Of a DNA stretch of 12,638 nucleotides, positions 5,231-12,170 are shown in pieces. Position 1 is the stretch's first letter. Each line of letters opens with the position of its first letter. This DNA is from JAGQSZ01 sp049672765 (GTDB taxonomy: Bacteria; Actinomycetota; Acidimicrobiia; Acidimicrobiales; Microtrichaceae), in contig JBATWQ010000205.1 in the NCBI GenBank assembly GCA_049672765.1, positions 1-12,638 of the forward strand, read 5' to 3'. The notes beneath the pieces were generated by a model. That model had not been told where the DNA came from and ran no database searches. It saw only the letters and a program-made list of their open reading frames with translations. Position numbers and translations under genes: made by a program.

Positions 5231-6961
5231 ATGCCTGACCCCACCGAACGTTTCGGCGATCCGCCCCCCTCGGGACCCCGATCCGTCGATGAACACGATG
5301 CGCCAGATTTCACTCCGGCGTCCGACAAATTCAGCGCCGACCGGGGTACCGATGATTTTGAGGCGGAACCCGTCGACCGGGGTGCCTTCAGAGATGCCGA
5401 CGACCTTGAGGTGGAACCCGCTGACCGGGGTTCGACCCGCATGGACATGGCCCTGCTGGCGGTCGCGGCACTGCTGATCCGGGTTCCGGCGTTTCTGTCT
5501 AGCCGGCATCTGACCTTCGACGACGGCGTTTTTGCCAGCTCGGTCATCGCAATGCGTGACGGCGCCCTGCCCTTCAGGGACGTCTTTTCGAGCCAGGGAC
5601 CGCTGTTTCTTCCCCTGGCGTTCGTCGGCGACCTGATCGGCTTTCGCACTCTCGATGCTCCACGGGTGCTGGCGATCCTGTCAGGCGTGTCGATAACCCT
5701 GACCGCCTACTGGTGCCTCCGGACGATGGCCGGGCGCAGAGCTGCTGTCTTCGGCTCACTGGTTGTCCTCACATCCGGATGCCTCATGTGGGTTACAGGC
5801 CCTCTTGCCGCCGACGGACCAGCGCTCGCGTTTGCGATGCTCTCGTTCGCCCTGGCGCTTGTCTACAACCGTCGTCCGACCCTCAGAACAGCGCTGTTGA
5901 TGGGTTTGGCGGTCGGCGCGACGCTCTGCACCAAGGCAATGGAAGCCCCGATCCTGTTGCCCGTCGTGATGGTCCTGGGCGCGCCGCTGCTCGCCGCGTT
6001 CCGCTCGGGCACCCTCCGGGTGAGGAGCTTCCTCGACACGTTCGCCGCCGCGGCCATTTCGGCCGTCCTGTTCCTGGCCATCAGCGTGCCGTTCGGTTTG
6101 AGCGATGTCTGGGACCAGTCGTTCCGCTACCGCACCGAGGCTGCGAGCGCCCGGGACCCACTGGCCAATGCAGCGAAGATCATCTCGACAATGTGGGACA
6201 GGGATCTGGTGATCTGGCTGTGTGCGGCAGCGGTAATCGCCTGGTCGCTCCGAACCTGGAGCCAGCGCCGGAACCCGGGCGGCGAGACGCGGAACCCGCG
6301 CGGCGAGACACGGAACCCGCGCGGCGAAGCAATCGACTCGACGTCTTGGGCCACGAGAACCCCTGGACGGACCCTTACGCCCTCGGGACGGACCCTGGTC
6401 GTGTCCTGGACAGTCTTCAGTTTTCTCTGGCTCGTCTTCATGGTCAGCCCGATGTGGCGTCCACACGTTTCCGCGATGGTGCCGCCGCTGGCACTGCTAC
6501 TCGGGTTGTTCACCCCACCGCGCAGGGTGCTCCTGGTCCTAGCTGTGATCGCGGTGCCGCTTACGGCGATCCAGCTCGACGGGCTTCTGGCACCGGGCGA
6601 ATACAAGGGATCCGAGGCCGAGGTTGTCTCGATACTCGAAGGACTACCAACGGGCGCATGGGCGCTCAGCGATGAACCCGGTCTGGTTTGGCGGGCAGGG
6701 CGACGCACGACCGCCAACATGGTCGACCCGTCGATGCTGAGGGTCCAGCAGGGGCGCTACACCGCCGCCACGCTCGCCGAAGACGCAGCGCTGCCCCAGG
6801 TCTGCGCCGTAGTTGTGCGCTCCAACGAGCGATTTGGATCTTTTCCGGACCTGGGCGAGCGGCTCGATGACGAGGGCTACACGGTCGCCGCTACGTCCCG
6901 GAATCGGGCTGGCGATGACCAGAGGGTTTACGTGAAGACCGACTGCGATCCACTCGGCTGA
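5231..6961 (+). CDS. Predicted GT-C-fold membrane glycosyltransferase (PMT_2/ArnT-like)
   Basis: This 576-residue integral membrane protein probably moves a sugar from a polyprenyl-phosphate donor to an acceptor outside the membrane. Residues 1-70 are an acidic, Pro- and Asp-rich, probably cytoplasmic extension with imperfect repeats. After the first membrane helix (about 73-90) comes the first outer loop, with LTFDDGVFASS (D97-D98, the likely GT-C acidic pair) and a DVFSSQGPLF segment typical of the family. About ten hydrophobic segments follow up to residue 450. A repeat-rich hydrophilic loop (about 344-390) interrupts them. Residues 455-576 form a soluble C-terminal domain. ATG 5231 is the first in-frame start; the SD is poor, and a later ATG near 5441 would remove the acidic tail. 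The gene stands alone on this strand, divergent from pyrG and convergent with the envelope operon. Acceptor and donor are unknown. Confidence 0.75.
   Translation: MPDPTERFGDPPPSGPRSVDEHDAPDFTPASDKFSADRGTDDFEAEPVDRGAFRDADDLEVEPADRGSTRMDMALLAVAALLIRVPAFLSSRHLTFDDGVFASSVIAMRDGALPFRDVFSSQGPLFLPLAFVGDLIGFRTLDAPRVLAILSGVSITLTAYWCLRTMAGRRAAVFGSLVVLTSGCLMWVTGPLAADGPALAFAMLSFALALVYNRRPTLRTALLMGLAVGATLCTKAMEAPILLPVVMVLGAPLLAAFRSGTLRVRSFLDTFAAAAISAVLFLAISVPFGLSDVWDQSFRYRTEAASARDPLANAAKIISTMWDRDLVIWLCAAAVIAWSLRTWSQRRNPGGETRNPRGETRNPRGEAIDSTSWATRTPGRTLTPSGRTLVVSWTVFSFLWLVFMVSPMWRPHVSAMVPPLALLLGLFTPPRRVLLVLAVIAVPLTAIQLDGLLAPGEYKGSEAEVVSILEGLPTGAWALSDEPGLVWRAGRRTTANMVDPSMLRVQQGRYTAATLAEDAALPQVCAVVVRSNERFGSFPDLGERLDDEGYTVAATSRNRAGDDQRVYVKTDCDPLG
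5360..5431 (+). repeat. Two imperfect direct repeats, 48 bases apart, in the acidic N-terminal extension
   Basis: A 24-base unit at 5360-5383 (GAGGCGGAACCCGTCGACCG...) recurs at 5408-5431 with few changes and encodes EAEPVDRG and EVEPADRG. A third, partial copy (GCCGACCGGGGT) ends at 5347. The repeats are in frame and give an acidic, probably disordered segment. Confidence 0.7.
6269..6331 (+). repeat. Three tandem 21-base repeats encoding RNP(G/R)GE(T/A)
   Basis: The copies lie at 6269-6289, 6290-6310 and 6311-6331 and differ at only a few bases. They encode RNPGGET, RNPRGET and RNPRGEA, a basic heptapeptide repeat in a loop between membrane helices of the glycosyltransferase. Because the unit is a multiple of three, copy-number changes would keep the frame. 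Confidence 0.9.
6365..6396 (+). repeat. Direct repeat GGACGGACCCT, two copies 21 bases apart
   Basis: Identical 11-base copies lie at 6365-6375 and 6386-6396. They have the same 21-base period as the neighbouring tandem repeat and encode GRTL twice. The same loop of the protein has therefore expanded twice with one period. Confidence 0.75.
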
Positions 6962-6967
6962 CACCAA

Positions 6968-6983
6968 CCCGATCAGTCTCGGG
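6968..6983. terminator. Weak stem-loop between convergent genes, possible terminator
   Basis: CCCGA and TCGGG can pair around a six-base loop in the 24-base gap between the glycosyltransferase stop and the stop of the opposing gene. The stem is short and no T run follows on either strand, so termination here is only a possibility. Confidence 0.2.
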
Positions 6984-6985
6984 AG

Positions 6986-9502
6986 CTAGGAACCGACGTC
7001 TGCCAGTTGGTCGTCTGGTTCGGCCTCGGAGCCGACCCTGGGCCCGTCGACCGCAACCTCTGCATCCACCCTGAGCATCAGATGTATGAGCGAGGCGCTG
7101 ATCACACCAAGCATCATCCCCGGGACGGCGATCCCAGAGTCGTTGAGAGCGAAGCCCAGAACCATCGCACAGCTGAGCCCGGCAACCGCCGCACGCTCCT
7201 GTGGGATCCGCTCTGCGATGGTGTGGAGCCGCCAGGGGGCCTTCCAGAAGATGAACCCGATGAATGCGAAGACGAGCGGCAGCATCAGCGTCCACACCGA
7301 ACTGGTTATGACGCTCAGGTTGGCGTCGAGTTTGCGCAGGATGACGGTCTCGAACGCCCCGGCGCCGTTGTTGGAGATGTCGGCGAGAAGTCGTCCCAGG
7401 TGCGTCCGCTCGGCGGGTGGCCTCATCAGGTCTGCCAGGCCGAGCACAACCACTGCGACGACCGCGCCAACTGCAAGGCTGATGACGGTCCGCAGCTTGA
7501 TCCTGATCTCGAGGAGCATCAGAGCTGTCACGCCGATCGAGGGGACGAGCGCCAAAGCCCCACCGACGTCTGCGCCCCAGATTGGAAGCCCGTCCACGAG
7601 CAGCGCCCAGATGAGTAGGGCCACACCGATCCTCGCTCCCCTGCGACCACCGATCCGGTGTGCGAGAAGGGCTGCGAGCATGATTGCCGCGGCCGAGAAC
7701 ATCGAGAACGCAGGGTTGCCCATGCCGTCGAAACGGCCTGCCACGGTGGGCGTATAGCCGAAGACGGTATTGAACTGGAGCAGACCACCCGTGATTATGT
7801 CGGCGCTCAAGAGACCGACGATCAGACCGAGCGTGGTTATCAGCGGGTCCACCAGATGCTTTCGCGTCGGGAGGTACGCAAGCGCCCCGAGCGCGATCGA
7901 TACCACCACGGTGAAGGCCCAGAATGCGCCGTTACCCCATCGGTGGAACGGCAACATTCCCGCCAGATACGTGACCGGGAGGTAGGCGAGCACAGACAGG
8001 GTCGCTATCTCGGCGCCGGTACGGAAACGCCGAAATTCCCCCGACAGCACGAATATCGCGAGGGCCCACAGGATCAACTGCACCAGGACGAAAAGCCCGG
8101 ACGCCGGCCCTACGATCGAGTCCCGGAACTTCGCGGCCTCGAAGGAATCGGACAGGAACTCCCGTCGCTGGTCGAAGTTCTTGGTGGTCGAGACCGACTC
8201 CATCAGCGTGCCCTCCATCGACGTCGGCACATCCACGTCGAGTAGAGACGCGATGGTCGGTGCGACGTCGACGGTCTGGATGAATCCAGCACGGCGGGTG
8301 GTCCCCGACGAGAGCAGGCCGGGTTCCACGTCGGGTGCCATCACACCGGCCACAGTGAGTCCGTTGCCATATCCGCTCGCGTACGGGGCGACGATCAGGA
8401 CCGCGTCGGCCTCTGGGTCGACGTGGTCCATGAGCACGCCGAGGAGTTTGTCGGAACTCTCGATCGACTGGCGCCTCAGGCGGATCTGCTGCTCCGGCGT
8501 TGAGAGCGACTTGGCGTGCTCGTTGCGAACCATGTCGGATGCCTCGACGAGAACCACTGTTCTGTCGTGGAAGAAACGCTGGAAGGCCGACTCGACCTCG
8601 TCGATATCGAGCCTGGTTCCGAACGGTGCCGCCGGTGCGTCCTCGAGCAGAGTCCGACCGACCCTTCCCATCTGGACCAGACCGTTCGAGTCCATGAGGC
8701 CGACGCTCGCCTCGCGACGGAAATCCAGGTCCTCGACCCCGGCTCCGTGGTCGCCGTTGGCGATCACTGCCCGCCTGACACCGGCCGCCCCGAGCGCGTC
8801 GCCGAGCGCGCCGACCTCACTTCCATAGAGCAGTTGGCTGTTCAGGCTCTTCATCGAGACCAGACCCAGGTTGAAGACCGCTCCGAGGGCTGGCATCACC
8901 CCGGTTCTACGTGCGAACTCTTCGGCCGCCGGAGTCCCGTCGTAGCTTTCGCCTGCCTCCGGCGGAATGGAGTTCGGATCGATTGGATCGGGCTGGGGCG
9001 CCGTGATCGTCGCGCCGGTTTCGCTATCGGGGTCTTCTGCAGGATCGAGAGCACCGAGTGGGATCTCGACGGGGTCACCGAAGGAGTCGACGCCGCTGCT
9101 GCGGCTCAACCCGGCAATGAAGGCCAGGCTCGCCGCTGGGGTTCCCCTGGTCCTGGTGCCGGCGTTGAGCGTGGCGTAACCATCGGTTGCCGAGGTCTGA
9201 CGGCTCACCGACCGCACCGACAGATCCGCGATAGCCGAGCGACTCAGAACCGACTTCAGATTGGGTGCGTCGGTCCCCTCCAGGTCCTCCCACGTCAGCG
9301 TCGGCACCGAATAGATGAGTACCCGCTTGGCCCGACCAAGTGGGGCGTCGGCCGACCGCCCCTTCTCGGCGTCCGAACTCTTCGCCCGGGTGGCGCCGTC
9401 GGTCGTCGAGGACGCCGCCTGGGCCGACCCTGGCGGAACAATGCCCAGGAGTGTCACGAGCAGCAGTCCGACGGCTGCGAGCTTGGAGGGACCTCGGCTC
9501 AT
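6986..9502 (-). CDS. Large polytopic membrane protein with alkaline-phosphatase-superfamily-like ectodomain, function unknown
   Basis: This protein has 838 residues. A signal peptide (about 1-30, ending near GSAQA) leads into an outer domain (about 58-460). It has features of the alkaline phosphatase fold: YSVPTLTWEDL (64-74), TSATDGYATLNAG (103-115) and TVDVAPTIASLLDVDVP (410-426). The stretch VLIVAPYASGYG (368-379) stands where active enzymes usually carry Asp-His metal ligands, so activity is doubtful. About eleven membrane helices follow (466-810), with conserved-looking GMGN (593-596) and GADVGG (643-648), and a short acidic tail ends the protein. A TTG directly before the ATG would add one residue; I chose ATG because GAGGA lies four bases upstream of the TTG-ATG region. 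It is the last gene after steA, mctB and murJ, 13 bases past murJ, which suggests a role in envelope assembly. The fold call is moderate; no function is assigned. Confidence 0.7.
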   Translation of the reverse strand: MSRGPSKLAAVGLLLVTLLGIVPPGSAQAASSTTDGATRAKSSDAEKGRSADAPLGRAKRVLIYSVPTLTWEDLEGTDAPNLKSVLSRSAIADLSVRSVSRQTSATDGYATLNAGTRTRGTPAASLAFIAGLSRSSGVDSFGDPVEIPLGALDPAEDPDSETGATITAPQPDPIDPNSIPPEAGESYDGTPAAEEFARRTGVMPALGAVFNLGLVSMKSLNSQLLYGSEVGALGDALGAAGVRRAVIANGDHGAGVEDLDFRREASVGLMDSNGLVQMGRVGRTLLEDAPAAPFGTRLDIDEVESAFQRFFHDRTVVLVEASDMVRNEHAKSLSTPEQQIRLRRQSIESSDKLLGVLMDHVDPEADAVLIVAPYASGYGNGLTVAGVMAPDVEPGLLSSGTTRRAGFIQTVDVAPTIASLLDVDVPTSMEGTLMESVSTTKNFDQRREFLSDSFEAAKFRDSIVGPASGLFVLVQLILWALAIFVLSGEFRRFRTGAEIATLSVLAYLPVTYLAGMLPFHRWGNGAFWAFTVVVSIALGALAYLPTRKHLVDPLITTLGLIVGLLSADIITGGLLQFNTVFGYTPTVAGRFDGMGNPAFSMFSAAAIMLAALLAHRIGGRRGARIGVALLIWALLVDGLPIWGADVGGALALVPSIGVTALMLLEIRIKLRTVISLAVGAVVAVVVLGLADLMRPPAERTHLGRLLADISNNGAGAFETVILRKLDANLSVITSSVWTLMLPLVFAFIGFIFWKAPWRLHTIAERIPQERAAVAGLSCAMVLGFALNDSGIAVPGMMLGVISASLIHLMLRVDAEVAVDGPRVGSEAEPDDQLADVGS

Positions 9503-9506
9503 CAAA

Positions 9507-9511
9507 TCCTC
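9507..9511 (-). promoter_or_regulatory. Shine-Dalgarno sequence for the phosphatase-like membrane protein
   Basis: GAGGA on the minus strand lies four bases before the ATG at 9502, in the 13-base gap after murJ. It makes independent initiation within the operon plausible. Confidence 0.6.
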
Positions 9512-9515
9512 ATCT

Positions 9516-11138
9516 TCATGTCAGGGAGTCCTTGAGCGGAGCGTTGCCCCTGGGAATTCGCTTGGTCACCGAAACCCCCATGAGACGGATGAGTCCCATG
9601 TAGACCCCCAGCATCAGCGCCGAAAGGACTACCAGGGCGACGGTCTGGGCGAGCTTGTGTTCTGGTTTCCACTGTTCATAACAGGCCCAGCCGACTACAC
9701 CGGCGATGGCAGAACACGCGAGCGACCGACCGAACAGCGATGGCAACACCCATGACCCGACCCTGCGCCGCAGCGCCACGGCAAGGACGAGTGAACCGAC
9801 CAGGAAGGCGCAGCTGTGGGCAAGTCCGAGCAACATGACCAGATTCGTCCCGCCGGCGAATACCGCGGCCAATGCCATCATCGTCACACCTACCGCCGCC
9901 GCTGCGGCACCGGCCATGGCGGGAGTCCGGCTGTCGTCGTAGACGTAAAAAACCCTTGCGAGGAGAAAGAATGCCCCGTAAGGCAGCAACCCCAGACCAA
10001 GTGCGGCCAGTGAAACGGAAAGCATCTCGATGCCGTTGGAAACGTCTGCCGAACCGAACGCGAGAATCGACATCGCAGGTACCGACAACGCAGCGCACAA
10101 TGCCGTCAACGGCAACAGGAGCACACACATCGAGTCGAGTGACCACCGCACCGACGCCTTGAACGCCTTTAGATCTCCTGCGAGGTTGTCGGCCACGAGT
10201 TCCGGAAGGATCGTCGTATGGATCGGTTGGGCGATGATTCCGTACGGAGCGAGGAAGAAGTACCAGCCGACCTGATACGCGACAACCCCTCCTTCAACCC
10301 CGCCGCCGGCGATTATGGCCGCGCCCCGGAGTAGAGCGGCGAAGCCGTGTTGGAGGCTCGCCCAACCAGACAGTTTCAGTAGCCGCCGCAGCCCTTCGTG
10401 GGAACGGGAGAAGCGGAGTCGGAGCCGAAACCCGCCGCGCAGAACAGCGAACGTGGGAATTGCCACGAAAGCGACCACACCCAGCGTTCCGCCTCCGGCC
10501 AGCAACAGCCGCTCCCCCATCGACAGATCCCGACCCGGATCGGAACCGGCCACGTATCGGAACACGATCAGGAATCCGACCATCACGATCGTGTTACCGA
10601 TCGGTGCCATGGCGGGGACGATGAATGACCGTTGGGCATTCAGCACGGCGGTCGCAATCGCACCCAGGCCGTAGAGGACGACCTGGGGGATGAAGAACCA
10701 GAGCAGAAACGTCGTCAGGTTCCGCTGCGAAGCTGCCACCTGGGGGTCGTCCACCGCCGAGGTCAGAACCTTTGACAGCCACGGTGCGGCGACAACGCCT
10801 ACGACTGCGACCGCCCCGAGGATCAGCGTGGCCAGGCCGAGAAGTTCGCTCGCCAGCGTCTCGGCACCTTTCTTGTCCTCGTGGTCGAGGAGTCCCACAA
10901 AGGTCGGTACCAGCACTGCCGACAGGGCCCCGGCCGCCAGAAGTTCGAACAGGACGTTCGACACCGTATTGGAGCTCTGGAACCCGTTACCCAGATATGT
11001 GGTGCCGAGGATGGCGGCAATCGCCAGGACTCTGATCGCCCCGAAACCACGGGACACCGCTGCGGCAACTCCCATTCCTGCGGCCGACCGCGCAACGGTC
11101 GGACTGCCGCCCTGGGGCAATGTCACAGGCCCGGCCAT
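9516..11138 (-). CDS. murJ: MurJ/MviN-family lipid II flippase
   Basis: MurJ moves lipid II, the peptidoglycan precursor, across the cytoplasmic membrane. This 540-residue protein is hydrophobic throughout, with about 14 membrane segments as expected for a MOP-superfamily exporter. The N-terminus AAAVSRGFGAIRVLAIAAILG (R30 and R36) aligns with the conserved SR...R motif of MviN. The NVLFELLAAGALSAVLVP segment (61-78) matches the second family motif in its actinobacterial form, with Phe-Glu where E. coli has Arg-Arg. A loop with PYGIIAQPIHTTILPEL is also typical. The ATG lies 16 bases inside the end of mctB; a GTG at 11126 overlaps the mctB stop as GTGA and would shorten the protein by four residues. 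Neither has a strong SD. It sits between mctB and the phosphatase-like gene. No C-terminal kinase-like domain, as in mycobacterial MviN, is present. Confidence 0.92.
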   Translation of the reverse strand: MAGPVTLPQGGSPTVARSAAGMGVAAAVSRGFGAIRVLAIAAILGTTYLGNGFQSSNTVSNVLFELLAAGALSAVLVPTFVGLLDHEDKKGAETLASELLGLATLILGAVAVVGVVAAPWLSKVLTSAVDDPQVAASQRNLTTFLLWFFIPQVVLYGLGAIATAVLNAQRSFIVPAMAPIGNTIVMVGFLIVFRYVAGSDPGRDLSMGERLLLAGGGTLGVVAFVAIPTFAVLRGGFRLRLRFSRSHEGLRRLLKLSGWASLQHGFAALLRGAAIIAGGGVEGGVVAYQVGWYFFLAPYGIIAQPIHTTILPELVADNLAGDLKAFKASVRWSLDSMCVLLLPLTALCAALSVPAMSILAFGSADVSNGIEMLSVSLAALGLGLLPYGAFFLLARVFYVYDDSRTPAMAGAAAAAVGVTMMALAAVFAGGTNLVMLLGLAHSCAFLVGSLVLAVALRRRVGSWVLPSLFGRSLACSAIAGVVGWACYEQWKPEHKLAQTVALVVLSALMLGVYMGLIRLMGVSVTKRIPRGNAPLKDSLT

Positions 11139-12169
11139 TTGGGCAGCACCGAGTCTGCTCCCCCACCGAAGCCGTAGCTTCCGGTCTTGCCGTCCTCGAA
11201 CTGCTGCAGGGCAATTATCGAGGCAACCCTTCCTGCAACGACATCAAGGTCGTCGACGGTCGAGATCGTGGATCTGATCCTGTCATCCACCAGGTCACGG
11301 ATGAGGGTGCCACGCTCGTCGTCGGTGTTGTCATCCTTGCTGCGCTGCTCGGCGAGGATCGACGGGATCTCACGCGAGCCTCCGGCGGCAGCCAGCGCTG
11401 CGACAGCGGACCCGGGGTCGGCAACGTCGGAATCCCTACCGGTGATGGCGACGACGTTGAGGATTGCCCCACCTACCGGATTGTCGCCGTCGATCAGTTG
11501 AAGTTCCAGGATCGACTGCTGTTCGAGGCTCTTGAGCAGAGCCAAGTCGACGATGTTGACCGCGGCATCGGCCGTACCGCCGGGAGTGGGTGCAGTTGTC
11601 GTGGGCTCGGGTGTAGTCGTGGCTTCGGGCTGGTCGACGGTCGTGGTCGAGGTCGTAGTGGTCGAGTTGGACCCCGCGGCTGTCTCCTTGAGGAGATCGT
11701 CGAGAAACAACTCCCACATGGTCGAAGCAACCCTGCGATGGGGAAGCGGGTCGACTCCCAGACCAGAGGAGAGTCGGCTCAGGAACTTCTCCGAGGAGGG
11801 ATCCCAGGCCTTGTCCACCCAGATGATGCCGGGTGTGTTCGAACCGGCGACCCGGAGCTGGTCCACGAGTTCCTCGATCGGAGCACCGTTGAGTCCCGAC
11901 TCCGCCACGACCAGTGTCGTGGTTCCTTCCAGGCGACCCTCGATCAGGTACTGCTCGGACTCGGCGGCGAACTTCTCGTGGTCGGCGATGTCGCGGTTCT
12001 TCTGGTCCATGACCCCGACGGTCTCGTCGAGGTTGGCCTCGACCCGCTCGAGTCGGTCCTTGAGCGAGCTCGAGATCCCATCGTCGAGTACCGAACCGAG
12101 TACAACTCCGACCGACAACGCCAGGAAGAACGCCACGATGGATACGAGATAGAAGCGAAATGTCACCAT
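11123..12169 (-). CDS. MctB/SteB-family membrane-anchored protein (often annotated 'copper transporter')
   Basis: This 348-residue protein has one N-terminal membrane helix (5-27, FYLVSIVAFFLALSVGVVLG), a predicted coiled coil (about 34-78) and an extracytoplasmic domain. It ends in GSYGFGGGADSVLPKWPGL, characteristic of the MctB family. A Thr/Ser/Pro-rich segment (168-197) splits the outer domain. Mycobacterial MctB (Rv1698) was linked to copper tolerance. The corynebacterial homologue SteB was linked, with SteA, to cell separation. Here steA ends one base before the ATG, so the pair is kept, and murJ begins inside its 3' end. I favour the SteB-like role because nothing here points to copper: no Cys- or Met-rich metal site is visible. 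The ATG is confirmed by the immediate membrane helix. No SD sequence is obvious. Confidence 0.87.
   Translation of the reverse strand: MVTFRFYLVSIVAFFLALSVGVVLGSVLDDGISSSLKDRLERVEANLDETVGVMDQKNRDIADHEKFAAESEQYLIEGRLEGTTTLVVAESGLNGAPIEELVDQLRVAGSNTPGIIWVDKAWDPSSEKFLSRLSSGLGVDPLPHRRVASTMWELFLDDLLKETAAGSNSTTTTSTTTVDQPEATTTPEPTTTAPTPGGTADAAVNIVDLALLKSLEQQSILELQLIDGDNPVGGAILNVVAITGRDSDVADPGSAVAALAAAGGSREIPSILAEQRSKDDNTDDERGTLIRDLVDDRIRSTISTVDDLDVVAGRVASIIALQQFEDGKTGSYGFGGGADSVLPKWPGL
11579..11668 (-). repeat. Thr/Ser/Pro-rich low-complexity segment in the MctB/SteB-like protein
   Basis: About 30 codons encode runs of Thr with Ser, Pro and Glu (residues 168-197, containing NSTTTTSTTTVDQ and TTTPEPTTTAPTP). 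Such segments act as flexible linkers and are often O-glycosylated in actinobacteria. Glycosylation here is an inference. Confidence 0.7.
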
Positions 12170-12170
12170 G

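Noticed and set aside
6269..6331. Tandem repeats as a CRISPR array
   Set aside because: The units are 21 bases with no spacers and are in frame inside a coding sequence.
8516..9535. 339-residue + strand open frame opposite the phosphatase-like gene
   Set aside because: It is antisense to a signal peptide and ectodomain with clear domain logic, has no recognisable motif, and is rich in Arg and Gly as shadow frames are.
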